Below, in pieces: positions 57,058 through 64,000 of a DNA stretch of 64,000 bases. Numbering within the stretch: position 1 is the first letter of the stretch; each line of letters starts with the position of its first letter. The translations under genes and the position numbers were made by a program. Origin of the DNA: Nocardia bhagyanarayanae (lineage in GTDB: Bacteria; Actinomycetota; Actinomycetes; Mycobacteriales; Mycobacteriaceae); assembly GCF_006716565.1 (NCBI RefSeq), contig NZ_VFPG01000001.1:4836001-4900000 (forward strand), given 5' to 3'. Below the pieces are notes generated by a model. The model had not been told where the DNA came from, searched no databases, and was given only the letters and a program-made list of their open reading frames with translations.

Positions 57058-57992
57058 GGCTGTTCCTCACTGTCGGTGGTGGCGTCGAGCTGCGCCAGGA
57101 TGCGCCGGGCGCGCTCGAGCACGGGCTTGTCGACCATGGCACCGTCGACCACGACGACACCGGAGGTGTCGGTGATGGCGGCGAAGATCTTTCGTGCCCA
57201 GGCCTGTTCGGCGTCGGTGGGGCGAAACGCCGTGGCAACCGGGTGGAGCTGACGCGGGTGGATGCAGAGTTTGCCGGTGAACCCGAGCCGTTTGCCGTAG
57301 CGGGCGTCGTCCTCGACCAGGTCGGCGTCGTCGACGACGCCGGTGACGCCGTCGATCGGGCGAGGCAGGCCCGCCGCGGCGGAAGCGAGCACGAGTGCGA
57401 GCCGGCTCCCGGCGAGTGCTTCGCGGTCGGTGGGGTCGACGCCGATTTCCGCGGCGAGGTCGAAGGTGCCGATGGCGAGGCGGTCCACCCCCGGCGTGGC
57501 TGCTATCTCCGCCGAATGTAATACCCCGGCCGGGGTTTCGACCAATGCGATCAGTGGCGCATGCGCGCTGTCGGCGACTGCGTCGGAATCGCCGACGGTG
57601 CGGTCCGGGGTGGTGTCGAGAGCGCCCGCGCGGCCGGATCGCCCTGCGGCGAGAGCTGCGACGACACCATCGATGACCTCGATCTCGGCTTTCGGCAACA
57701 TCAGCGCGCACCGAAGCGTCGTGAGCGCGTCGAGATCATCGGCGTGCCAAGGAGTTCCGGCTGCGTTGATCCGCACCGCGCATTCGTTGCCCGCGCTGAT
57801 CCACGCGACGGCGTGCTCCCGCGCGGCCTGCTTGGCACCGGGCGCGACGGCATCCTCGAGGTCGAGCACGACAAGGTCGGGGTTCGCCGCGGCAGCCTTG
57901 GCGAAGCGTTCGGGACGATCGGCCGGGACGAACAGCAGGGTCGCGGCGGCGCGGACTCGCGCAACAAGATCGGTTTCGATACGCGTCCTCAC
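57054..57992 (-). CDS. HpcH/HpaI (CitE-like) CoA-ester lyase
   Basis: The 312-residue protein is a second CitE-like lyase: [40 protein letters not shown] (about 40-58), [22 protein letters not shown], and [15 protein letters not shown] with [13 protein letters not shown]. The ending [17 protein letters not shown] is diagnostic. A longer central loop ([20 protein letters not shown]) is unusual. The start is a GTG at 57992 overlapping the acyl-CoA dehydrogenase stop (GTGA). Its position between dehydrogenase and SDR suggests C-C cleavage of a hydroxyacyl-CoA. Confidence 0.87.
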   Translation of the reverse strand: MRTRIETDLVARVRAAATLLFVPADRPERFAKAAAANPDLVVLDLEDAVAPGAKQAAREHAVAWISAGNECAVRINAAGTPWHADDLDALTTLRCALMLPKAEIEVIDGVVAALAAGRSGRAGALDTTPDRTVGDSDAVADSAHAPLIALVETPAGVLHSAEIAATPGVDRLAIGTFDLAAEIGVDPTDREALAGSRLALVLASAAAGLPRPIDGVTGVVDDADLVEDDARYGKRLGFTGKLCIHPRQLHPVATAFRPTDAEQAWARKIFAAITDTSGVVVVDGAMVDKPVLERARRILAQLDATTDSEEQP

Positions 57993-59152
57993 GCGCGCTT
58001 CTTCGCTTCGCGCACGAGCCCGCCACCGATGATCAGGCGCTGGATCTCGCTGGTGCCCTCGTACAGGCGCAGCAGGCGGACATCGCGGTAGATGTGCTCG
58101 ACGGTCACCTCACGCATGTACCCGCTGCCACCGTGGATCTGCACCGCGTTGTCGGCGACGCGGCCGACCATCTCGGTGCAGAACAGCTTGGCCACCGACG
58201 GGGAGACGCGTCGGTCCTCGCCGGAGACGTACTTGGCGGCGGCGTCGCGCACGAGCGCGCGTCCGGCCATCACCCCGGTCTGCATGTCGGCGATCATCGC
58301 CTGGACCAGCTGGAAATCGCCGATCGGGGTACCACCCTGGGTAACCGTGGCGGCGTAGGCGACCGACTCGTCGAGCGCGCGCTGGGCGGTACCGACGGCG
58401 AGCGCGGCGATGTGCACGCGACCACGCGACAGCGAGGCCATCGCGGCCTTGTATCCCACGTCCTCGGCGCCGCCGACCAGCGCGTCGGTGGGCACCCGGA
58501 CATCGGTGAAGGTGACGTCTGCGGTCCAGGCGCCTTCCTGGCCCATCTTCGCGTCCTTGGGGCCGACGATGACACCCGGTGTGTCGGCGGGCACCAGGAA
58601 CACCGCGATTCCGGGACCGTTGGGGCCGGGCTCGGCGGTGCGGGCGAAGGTGACGAACAGATCGGCGAGCGGGGCGTTGGTGATGAACCGCTTCTGGCCA
58701 TCGATCACCCAGTCGTCGCCGTCACGGCGGGCACGGGTGCGCAGCCCGGCCGGGTTGGAGCCGGCGCCGGGCTCGGTGAGCGCGAAGGAGGCCAGCACCT
58801 CGCCGGAGGCGATCCGCTCGAGCCACTGCTTCTTCTGCTCGTCGGTGCCGTAGTTCACCAGCACCTGACCCGCGATGCCGTTGTTGGTGCCGAACAGCGA
58901 TCGCAGCGACAGCGAGGTGTAGCCGAACTCCATGGCCAGCTCGACGTCCTGGGTGAGGTCGACGCCGAGACCGCCCCACCGCTGGGGGATGGCATACCCG
59001 AACAGGCCCATCTCCGCGGCCGCCTGCCGGATGTCGTCAGGAATCGCGTTGGTTTCCAGGATCTCCTGCTCGCGCGGGACCACCTTGGTGCGGATGAACG
59101 TACGGACGTGGGCCAGGATCGGCTCGAAGTCCTCGGCACTGAGTTCGGACAC
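57989..59152 (-). CDS. Acyl-CoA dehydrogenase
   Basis: This 387-residue dehydrogenase is a standard member: ALTEPGAGSNPAGLRTRA for the flavin loop (about 125-142), WVIDGQKRFITNA, RVHIAALAVGTAQRALDE, and LYEGTSEIQRLIIGG with the catalytic Glu. The start is the GTG at 59152, preceded by AGGAG; no good ATG exists. It is the first gene of the minus-strand operon (dehydrogenase, lyase, SDR, double hot-dog hydratase, MaoC). Its promoter region contains the tandem AT-rich repeat at 59184-59213. Confidence 0.9.
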   Translation of the reverse strand: MSELSAEDFEPILAHVRTFIRTKVVPREQEILETNAIPDDIRQAAAEMGLFGYAIPQRWGGLGVDLTQDVELAMEFGYTSLSLRSLFGTNNGIAGQVLVNYGTDEQKKQWLERIASGEVLASFALTEPGAGSNPAGLRTRARRDGDDWVIDGQKRFITNAPLADLFVTFARTAEPGPNGPGIAVFLVPADTPGVIVGPKDAKMGQEGAWTADVTFTDVRVPTDALVGGAEDVGYKAAMASLSRGRVHIAALAVGTAQRALDESVAYAATVTQGGTPIGDFQLVQAMIADMQTGVMAGRALVRDAAAKYVSGEDRRVSPSVAKLFCTEMVGRVADNAVQIHGGSGYMREVTVEHIYRDVRLLRLYEGTSEIQRLIIGGGLVREAKKRA

Positions 59153-59183
59153 TCTCGGCTCCTGTGTGCTTGGTCTGATACTA

Positions 59184-59213
59184 GATATAATATACGATGA
59201 TATAATATACGAT
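59184..59213. repeat. Tandem 15-bp AT-rich repeat in promoter (copies 6a and 6b)
   Basis: GATATAATATACGAT occurs twice head to tail (59184-59198 and 59199-59213), 32-61 bases upstream of the acyl-CoA dehydrogenase start on the minus strand. The core resembles the other AT-rich elements, so this may be a double operator or a duplicated -10 region. Confidence 0.6.
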
Positions 59214-59252
59214 GAGCCGAACGGTGCGATAGCATCCGTCCAAGACTGTCTA

Positions 59253-59270
59253 GTACATAATATATTCTGA
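59253..59270. promoter_or_regulatory. AT-rich imperfect palindrome, putative operator/promoter (copy 7)
   Basis: GTACATAATATATTCTGA lies 12-29 bases before the MaoC start at 59282, overlapping or abutting its ribosome site region. It is the best match to copies 1 and 2. Confidence 0.55.
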
Positions 59271-59281
59271 GAGGACGCGAC

Positions 59282-59743
59282 ATGGCTGGCCTGTATTTCG
59301 AGGAGTTCGAGCCGGGAATGGTCATCGACCACCCCACCCGCCGCACGGTCACCGAGGCCGACAACACGTTCTTCAGCGTGATGACGTTGAATCTGGCCCC
59401 GCTGCACCTGGACGCCGAGTACAGCAAAAACTCCATCTACGGCCAGCGCCTGGTGAACAGCCTGTTCATCCTCGGCCTGGTCTCGGGCATCACCGTGCCG
59501 GAGACCACGCAGGGCACCACCCTGGGCAACCTGGGCTTCGAGCAGATCAAGTTCCCCAAGCCGGTGTTCCACGGCGACACCATCCACGTGCAGACCAAGA
59601 TCGAGAACAAGCGGGAATCCAAGAGCCGCAACGACTCCGGCATCGTGACCTTCCGCCACCTCGGTATCAACCAGCGCGACGAGGTCGTCTGTGACGCTCT
59701 GCGCGTGGGCCTGATGATGAAGCGTCCGGTCGAGCAGGCCTGA
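59282..59743 (+). CDS. MaoC-like hydratase, mesaconyl-CoA hydratase-related
   Basis: The 153-residue hot-dog protein begins MAGLYFEEFEPGMVIDHPTR and has MTLNLAPLHLDAEYS (about 38-52), in which the usual GD is LN but the PLHLD His/Asp pair is present; this variant is typical of mesaconyl-CoA and itaconyl-CoA hydratase relatives. The ending EVVCDALRVGLMMKR is also characteristic. GAGAGG precedes the ATG. It starts the plus-strand operon with the acyl-CoA synthetase, an acyl-CoA dehydrogenase and a CoA-transferase. Confidence 0.87.
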   Translation: MAGLYFEEFEPGMVIDHPTRRTVTEADNTFFSVMTLNLAPLHLDAEYSKNSIYGQRLVNSLFILGLVSGITVPETTQGTTLGNLGFEQIKFPKPVFHGDTIHVQTKIENKRESKSRNDSGIVTFRHLGINQRDEVVCDALRVGLMMKRPVEQA

Positions 59744-59780
59744 TCCGGCCACGACGAACCAGCAACGAGGAGGACACGTC

Positions 59781-61736
59781 ATGGTGGACGTTCAGTCTGC
59801 CGAGCAGCCGGCCTGGGTTCCCGACGAACAGATCCGCGAGCGCAGCCGGCTGCTGGCCGCGATGCGCGCCTGGGGGTTCGGTGACGACGCCGCGGCGGTC
59901 ACCGAGCTCAACGAGCGGGCCATCGCCGACCCCGAATGGTTCTGGCGGGCCGCGACAACCGACCTGGGCGTGGACTTCTCGGTCCCGTTCGATCGCGCCG
60001 TCGACGACTCGGCCGGAAAGCCGTTCCCACGGTGGTTCACCGGCGGTGGCGTCAATATCGCGCGGCTGGCCGCGCACCGGCACGCGCAGGGCCCCGCCGC
60101 GGACCGCCTCGCGGTCGTCTACGAGGGTGACGAGGGCGAGCGGCGCACGCTGACCTTCGCCGAACTCGACACCCAGGTGCGGCGTTTCGCCGCCAACCTC
60201 ACTCAGCTGGGTGTGCGACGCGGCGACCGGGTGGTGCTGTTCATGCCGGTCGTGCCCGACGCCGCGGTGGCCTTCCTCGCGATCGCCATGATCGGCGCCG
60301 TCTCGGTGCCCACCTTCAGCGGTTACGCGCCGGACGCGCTCGCGACCCGCTTGCAGGACTCCGAAGCGGTGCTGCTGGTGACCGCGGACGGGACGACGCG
60401 GCGCGGCAAGCGTGTCGAACTGAAGGCGACCGCCGACGCGGCGCTGGAGTCCGCACCCACTGTCGACAAGGTCGTGGTCATCCGGCACCTGGGAACCGAG
60501 GTTCCGATGCGGGAGGGCCGCGACGTCTACTACGACGAGCTCGACCTCGATCCGGCTCCGGTGCCGACCGCCGACACCGAGTCCAACGATCCGCTGACCA
60601 TCGTCTACACCTCGGGCACCACCGGCCGCCCGAAGGGCATCGTGCACTCCCACGGTGGCTTCGCGGTGAAGACGGCGGTCGACTTCGGCTACGGCTTCGA
60701 CGTGCACGAGGGCGACGTCGTCTCCTGGATCACCGATCTCGGCTGGCTCGTCGGACCGATGCTGATGACCGGTCCGCTGCAGCTGGGCGCGACGATCGTG
60801 ATGATCGAGGGCTTGCCGACGCATCCCACCGCGCACCGGATGTGGGAGATCGTCGAACGTAACGGCGTCACCGTCGCCGGTATCGCGCCGACGGCGGCGC
60901 GGGCGCTGAAAGCGGCGGGCGACGCGGTCATCCACACGATGCCGAGCCTGCGCACTTTCGTGTCCACCGGCGAGGCCTGGGACGAGCCCACCTGGTGGTG
61001 GCTGTTCCAGGAGGTCGGCGGTGGTACGCGACCCATCGTCAACTACAGCGGTGGCACCGAGGTCGGTGGCGGCATCCTGATCGGGTACCCGTTCCTGCCC
61101 GCTGCCCCGGCCGCCTTCACCGGCGCACTGCCCGGCGTGGACGCCGCAGTGTTCGGTGAGGACGGCACGCCGGTCGTCGGTGAGATCGGTGAACTGGTGG
61201 TACGCAACACCTTCCCCGGCATGACACATGCCTTCTGGCAGGACGATGAGCGCTATCTCGAGACCTACTGGAACCAGTGGGACGGTGTGTGGGTGCACGG
61301 CGACCTGGCCAGCATCGACGACCAGGGTATGTGGCGCATCCACGGCCGCTCCGACGACACGATCAAACTGTCGGGTCGCCGGGTCGGTCCGGCGGAGATC
61401 GAAGCGGCGCTGTTGCGCGACAACCGGATCGCCGAGGTCGCCGTGATCGGCGTGCCCGATGAACTGCGTGGTCAGCGCGCGGTCGCTTTCGCCGTGCTCC
61501 GTTCGGCCGGCCAGACACCGGAAGACCTGCAGGACACCGCGATCGGCAATGCGGGACGCTCGTTCGCCCCCTCGGTCGTCGTCGTGGAGAGCCTGCCCAA
61601 GACCAAGAACGGAAAGATCATGCGCCGGGCCATTCGGTCCCGGTATCTCGGGACCCCGACCGGAGACATGTCCTCCCTCGACCCCGCCACCCCACTCGAA
61701 GCGATCCCCGTGTCCGCGGGCGACGAACAGGAGTAG
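59781..61736 (+). CDS. Acetyl-CoA synthetase-like AMP-forming acyl-CoA synthetase
   Basis: The 651-residue adenylate-forming enzyme carries IVYTSGTTGRPKGIVHSHGG (about 274-293), a YSGGTEVGGGI segment, GDLASIDDQGMWRIHGRSDD (A7-A8 hinge, about 510) and the catalytic Lys in PKTKNGKIMRR near the end. It has the extra N-terminal domain and length of acetyl-/propionyl-CoA synthetases (ACS type) rather than of fatty-acyl ligases. It would activate a short or branched acid. AGGAGG precedes the ATG. It lies 37 bases after the MaoC gene and 2 bases before the acyl-CoA dehydrogenase. Confidence 0.9.
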   Translation: MVDVQSAEQPAWVPDEQIRERSRLLAAMRAWGFGDDAAAVTELNERAIADPEWFWRAATTDLGVDFSVPFDRAVDDSAGKPFPRWFTGGGVNIARLAAHRHAQGPAADRLAVVYEGDEGERRTLTFAELDTQVRRFAANLTQLGVRRGDRVVLFMPVVPDAAVAFLAIAMIGAVSVPTFSGYAPDALATRLQDSEAVLLVTADGTTRRGKRVELKATADAALESAPTVDKVVVIRHLGTEVPMREGRDVYYDELDLDPAPVPTADTESNDPLTIVYTSGTTGRPKGIVHSHGGFAVKTAVDFGYGFDVHEGDVVSWITDLGWLVGPMLMTGPLQLGATIVMIEGLPTHPTAHRMWEIVERNGVTVAGIAPTAARALKAAGDAVIHTMPSLRTFVSTGEAWDEPTWWWLFQEVGGGTRPIVNYSGGTEVGGGILIGYPFLPAAPAAFTGALPGVDAAVFGEDGTPVVGEIGELVVRNTFPGMTHAFWQDDERYLETYWNQWDGVWVHGDLASIDDQGMWRIHGRSDDTIKLSGRRVGPAEIEAALLRDNRIAEVAVIGVPDELRGQRAVAFAVLRSAGQTPEDLQDTAIGNAGRSFAPSVVVVESLPKTKNGKIMRRAIRSRYLGTPTGDMSSLDPATPLEAIPVSAGDEQE

Positions 61737-61738
61737 CA

Positions 61739-62908
61739 ATGACCGCCGCTACAGCGACCGACGACAACGTCGAAGTCGTCCGACAGGCCACGCGTGAGCT
61801 CGCGCGCAAGTTCGACAACAACTACTGGCTCGACAAGGACAACAAGCACGAATACCCCTGGGAATTCGTGAAGGCCTTCGCCGCGGGTGGCTGGCTGGGC
61901 GCGATGATCCCCGAGGAATACGGCGGCATCGGTCTCGGCCTGAAGGAAGCCGCTGTCATGCTCGGGGAGATCTCGTCCTCCGGTGCGGGCATGAGCGGTG
62001 GGTCGGCGATCCACTTCTACGTTTTCCCGCCCGCCCCGATCGTGAAGTACGGCTCGGAGGAGATGAAGCGCGAGTATCTGCCCAAGCTCGCCTCGGGTGA
62101 GCTGCTGATGGCGTTCGGCGTCACCGAACCCACCGCGGGCGTCGACACTTCGCGCATCAAGACCAAGGCGACCAAGGTCGACGGCGGGTGGGTGATCAAC
62201 GGGCAGAAGGTGTTCATCACCAACGCCCAGAACGCGCACAAGATCCTGCTGCTGGCCCGCACCTCGCCGCGGCGCGACGACAAGCCGCTGTGGGGCATGT
62301 CGCTGTTCCTGGCCGACATGGATCGCTCCAGCATCACCGTTCGCGAGATCGATAAGCTCGGCCGCGCCGCGATCGACACCAACGAACTGTTCATCGACAA
62401 CCTCGAGGTGTCCGACGACCGGCTCGTCGGCGAGGTCGACAAGGGCTTCTACTACCTGCTCGACGGCCTGAATCCCGAGCGCATCGTGGTCGGCATGGAA
62501 GGCGTCGGCCTCGGTCGCGCCGCGCTCGAGATCGGCGCCGAATACGCCAAGAACCGCGTGGTGTTCGACCGCCCGATCGGCCAGAACCAGGCCGTGGCAC
62601 ATCCGCTGGCCGATTCGTGGATCCGTCTCGAGGCCGCCGAGGGCATGATCATGCGCGCGGCGGAACTGTTCGACGCGGGTCTGCCGTGCGGTCCCGAGGC
62701 GGCCGCGGCCAAATACCTCGGTGCCGAAGCCGGTTTCGAGGCGTGTGACCGCGCGTTCTCCACGCTCGGTGGATACGCCTACGCGAAGGAGTACCACATC
62801 GAGCGGCTGTGGCGGGAGGTGCGTCTGCTGCGTAATGCCCCGTTCTCCCAGGAGATGGTGCGCAACTACATCTCCCAGCAGGTGCTCGGCCTACCCCGTT
62901 CCTACTAG
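61739..62908 (+). CDS. Acyl-CoA dehydrogenase
   Basis: This 389-residue flavoprotein has FGVTEPTAGVDTSRIKTKAT (about 123-142), VINGQKVFITNA, LDGLNPERIVVGMEGVGLGR with the Glu of NPER as a candidate base, and DRPIGQNQAVAHPLADSWIR. The C-terminus RNAPFSQEMVRNYISQQVLG lacks the YEGT motif, so the catalytic residue differs from the enzyme at 57989. Similar proteins desaturate branched or cyclic acyl-CoAs. The ATG at 61739 follows the synthetase stop by two bases. Confidence 0.87.
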   Translation: MTAATATDDNVEVVRQATRELARKFDNNYWLDKDNKHEYPWEFVKAFAAGGWLGAMIPEEYGGIGLGLKEAAVMLGEISSSGAGMSGGSAIHFYVFPPAPIVKYGSEEMKREYLPKLASGELLMAFGVTEPTAGVDTSRIKTKATKVDGGWVINGQKVFITNAQNAHKILLLARTSPRRDDKPLWGMSLFLADMDRSSITVREIDKLGRAAIDTNELFIDNLEVSDDRLVGEVDKGFYYLLDGLNPERIVVGMEGVGLGRAALEIGAEYAKNRVVFDRPIGQNQAVAHPLADSWIRLEAAEGMIMRAAELFDAGLPCGPEAAAAKYLGAEAGFEACDRAFSTLGGYAYAKEYHIERLWREVRLLRNAPFSQEMVRNYISQQVLGLPRSY

Positions 62909-62919
62909 GAGGAGAACCG

Positions 62920-64000
62920 ATGACGGGACCGTTGGCGGGTGTGCGTGTCGTCGTGCTGGCAGGCATGGGGCCGGTGCCCTATGTGTCGATGTTGCTGGCC
63001 GACATGGGCGCCGACGTCGTCCGGGTGGTGCGGCCACCGCACCGTTCGGCGCGCGAGTTGAGCCAGACCGTCGGCCTGACCGAGGAGACCGATGTGGTCA
63101 ACCGGGGTGTCGGGTCGGTGGCGGTGGATCTGAAGGTCCCCGAAGGCCGCGAAGCTGTTCTGCGCCTCGCTGATTCGGCAGACGTTTTCATCGAGGGCTA
63201 TCGGCCCGGTGTCACCGAGCGGCTGGGTCTGGGACCCGAGGTCGCCACCGTACGCAACCCCCGCCTGGTCTACGTCCGGCTCACCGGCTACGGCCAGACG
63301 GGTCCCCGCGCCAAGGACGCCGGACACGACATCAACTATGTCGCCCAGTCCGGTGCCCTGCACGCCCTCGCCTCCGCAGGTGGTGCGCCGCGGCCGCCGA
63401 TCAACCTGCTCGGTGACTACGCCGGTGGCGGGGCGATCGGCGCGTTCGGCATCGCCTGCGCGCTGGTGGAGGCCGGGCGCACCGGCCGCGGACAGGTCAT
63501 CGACGCGGCGATGGTCGACGGTGTCGCCGTGTTGACGGCCAAGTTGCAGGGCTTGCGCGCCGCCGGACTGTACTCCGACGAGCCGGGAACCAACTTCCTC
63601 GACTCCGGTGCCCCGTTCTACGACACCTACCGGTGCGCCGATGGTCGGTACTTGGCGGTCGGCGCGCTCGAACCCGACTTCTACCGTGAGTTCCTGAACC
63701 GGCTCGGTGCCGACACCACCGGCTGGCCGGGGCAGGACGACCGCGAACAGTGGCCGAGACTGCGCGAACTCATCGCCGACGCGGTCTCGAAACGGACCCG
63801 CGACGAGTGGTGGCGGATTTACCAGGGCACCGATGCCTGTGTGTCACCGGTGCTCACCTTCGACGAGGCCGCCCAAGACCCACATAACGTGGAACGGGGG
63901 GTGTTCGAACGGATTTCGGGGGTACTGCACCCCGCGCCCGCGCCGCGGTTCGACCGGACCCCGGCGCGCGCACCGTCGCGCCCGCCCACCGGACTCGGCG
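62920..64000 (+). CDS. Family III CoA-transferase / alpha-methylacyl-CoA racemase-like, 3' end outside window
   Basis: The open frame runs from the ATG at 62920, behind AGGAGGAG, to the window edge (about 360 codons). It has LAGVRVVVLAGMGPVPYVSM, then DMGADVVRV, and the racemase marks GHDINYVAQSG, NLLGDYAGGG and VGALEPDF, corresponding to the catalytic His, Asp and Glu. The end of the visible part shows the typical AAQDPHNVERGVFERISG region. It is a paralogue of the gene at 14183 and ends the plus-strand operon from 59282. Confidence 0.87.
   Translation, partial: MTGPLAGVRVVVLAGMGPVPYVSMLLADMGADVVRVVRPPHRSARELSQTVGLTEETDVVNRGVGSVAVDLKVPEGREAVLRLADSADVFIEGYRPGVTERLGLGPEVATVRNPRLVYVRLTGYGQTGPRAKDAGHDINYVAQSGALHALASAGGAPRPPINLLGDYAGGGAIGAFGIACALVEAGRTGRGQVIDAAMVDGVAVLTAKLQGLRAAGLYSDEPGTNFLDSGAPFYDTYRCADGRYLAVGALEPDFYREFLNRLGADTTGWPGQDDREQWPRLRELIADAVSKRTRDEWWRIYQGTDACVSPVLTFDEAAQDPHNVERGVFERISGVLHPAPAPRFDRTPARAPSRPPTGLG

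Noticed and set aside
59667..61739. 690-codon minus-strand open frame across the acyl-CoA synthetase
   Set aside because: Antisense shadow of an enzyme with all adenylation motifs.
1..64000. CRISPR array, tRNA/rRNA genes, insertion sequences, phage or conjugation genes
   Set aside because: I looked for regularly spaced repeats, cloverleaf-like tails, transposase motifs with terminal repeats and integrase signatures and found none that I could support.

Overview
This 64 kb window comes from a high-GC actinomycete. Codons favour G/C at the third position, GTG starts are common, and four-base ATGA/GTGA stop-start overlaps join many genes. The gene content is catabolic: acyl-CoA dehydrogenases, MaoC hydratases, family III CoA-transferases, CitE-like lyases, DUF35 proteins, and remnants of the alcohol dehydrogenase and SDR types linked to mycofactocin. 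Together these suggest Mycobacteriales (a Nocardia or Rhodococcus relative). The placement is inferred from gene families only. I see no rRNA, tRNA, CRISPR array, insertion sequence or phage gene.

Layout. (1) 1-6907: start of an aldehyde dehydrogenase, a TetR regulator, an AAHS-type transporter, a lactonase-like metallo-hydrolase, two decayed dehydrogenases (3841-4749), an SDR and a Cys-type dienelactone hydrolase. (2) 6920-15337: a LysR regulator, a PaaK-like CoA ligase, and a divergent run of acyl-CoA dehydrogenase, MaoC protein, SCP2-type thiolase/aldolase, DUF35 protein and two family III CoA-transferases. (3) 15405-21169 (minus): a coupled MaoC / degenerate SDR / FabG / two acyl-CoA dehydrogenases operon with a Baeyer-Villiger monooxygenase at its end. 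(4) 21239-27016: an MHS-type transporter, a TetR regulator with a duplicated half DNA-binding domain, a large LuxR-type ATPase regulator and an unknown gene. Five copies of one operator lie in the promoters here. (5) 27017-40231 (plus): two flavin-dependent luciferase-family monooxygenases, two RidA proteins, a RutF-like flavin reductase, an SsuE-like FMN reductase, an amidohydrolase, an enoyl-CoA hydratase homologue, two aldehyde dehydrogenases, a GMC oxidoreductase, a thiolase and a RibBA flavin-biosynthesis enzyme. (6) 40232-43213: remnants of an alcohol dehydrogenase and a CoA-transferase, an intact CoA-transferase and a second dienelactone hydrolase. (7) 43284-53968: three aldehyde dehydrogenases, VOC, SnoaL-like and ABM proteins, PucR- and GntR-type regulators and an exported beta-propeller protein. 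(8) 54027-64000: two CitE-like lyases, three hydratases, an SDR, two acyl-CoA dehydrogenases, an acyl-CoA synthetase and a racemase-like CoA-transferase that runs off the end.

How the parts fit. Regions 2, 3 and 8 contain CoA ligation or transfer, desaturation, hydration, oxidation and C-C cleavage, a beta-oxidation-like logic suited to branched or cyclic acids. Region 5 resembles the Rut pyrimidine-ring oxygenation pathway (RutA, RutC and RutF homologues) extended with aldehyde, alcohol and acyl-CoA oxidation and with its own flavin supply. It is the best candidate for an undescribed pathway. Its substrate is unknown.

Regulation is the other strong signal. Four families of repeated non-coding sites tie operons together: a TACC-N3-CTAGTCGGAA-type operator (21239-26933), an AT-rich element seen in seven promoter regions, a GTGTCCA-N6-TGGACAC inverted repeat (three copies), and a shared box in front of the LysR gene and of the ligase/dehydrogenase pair it probably controls.
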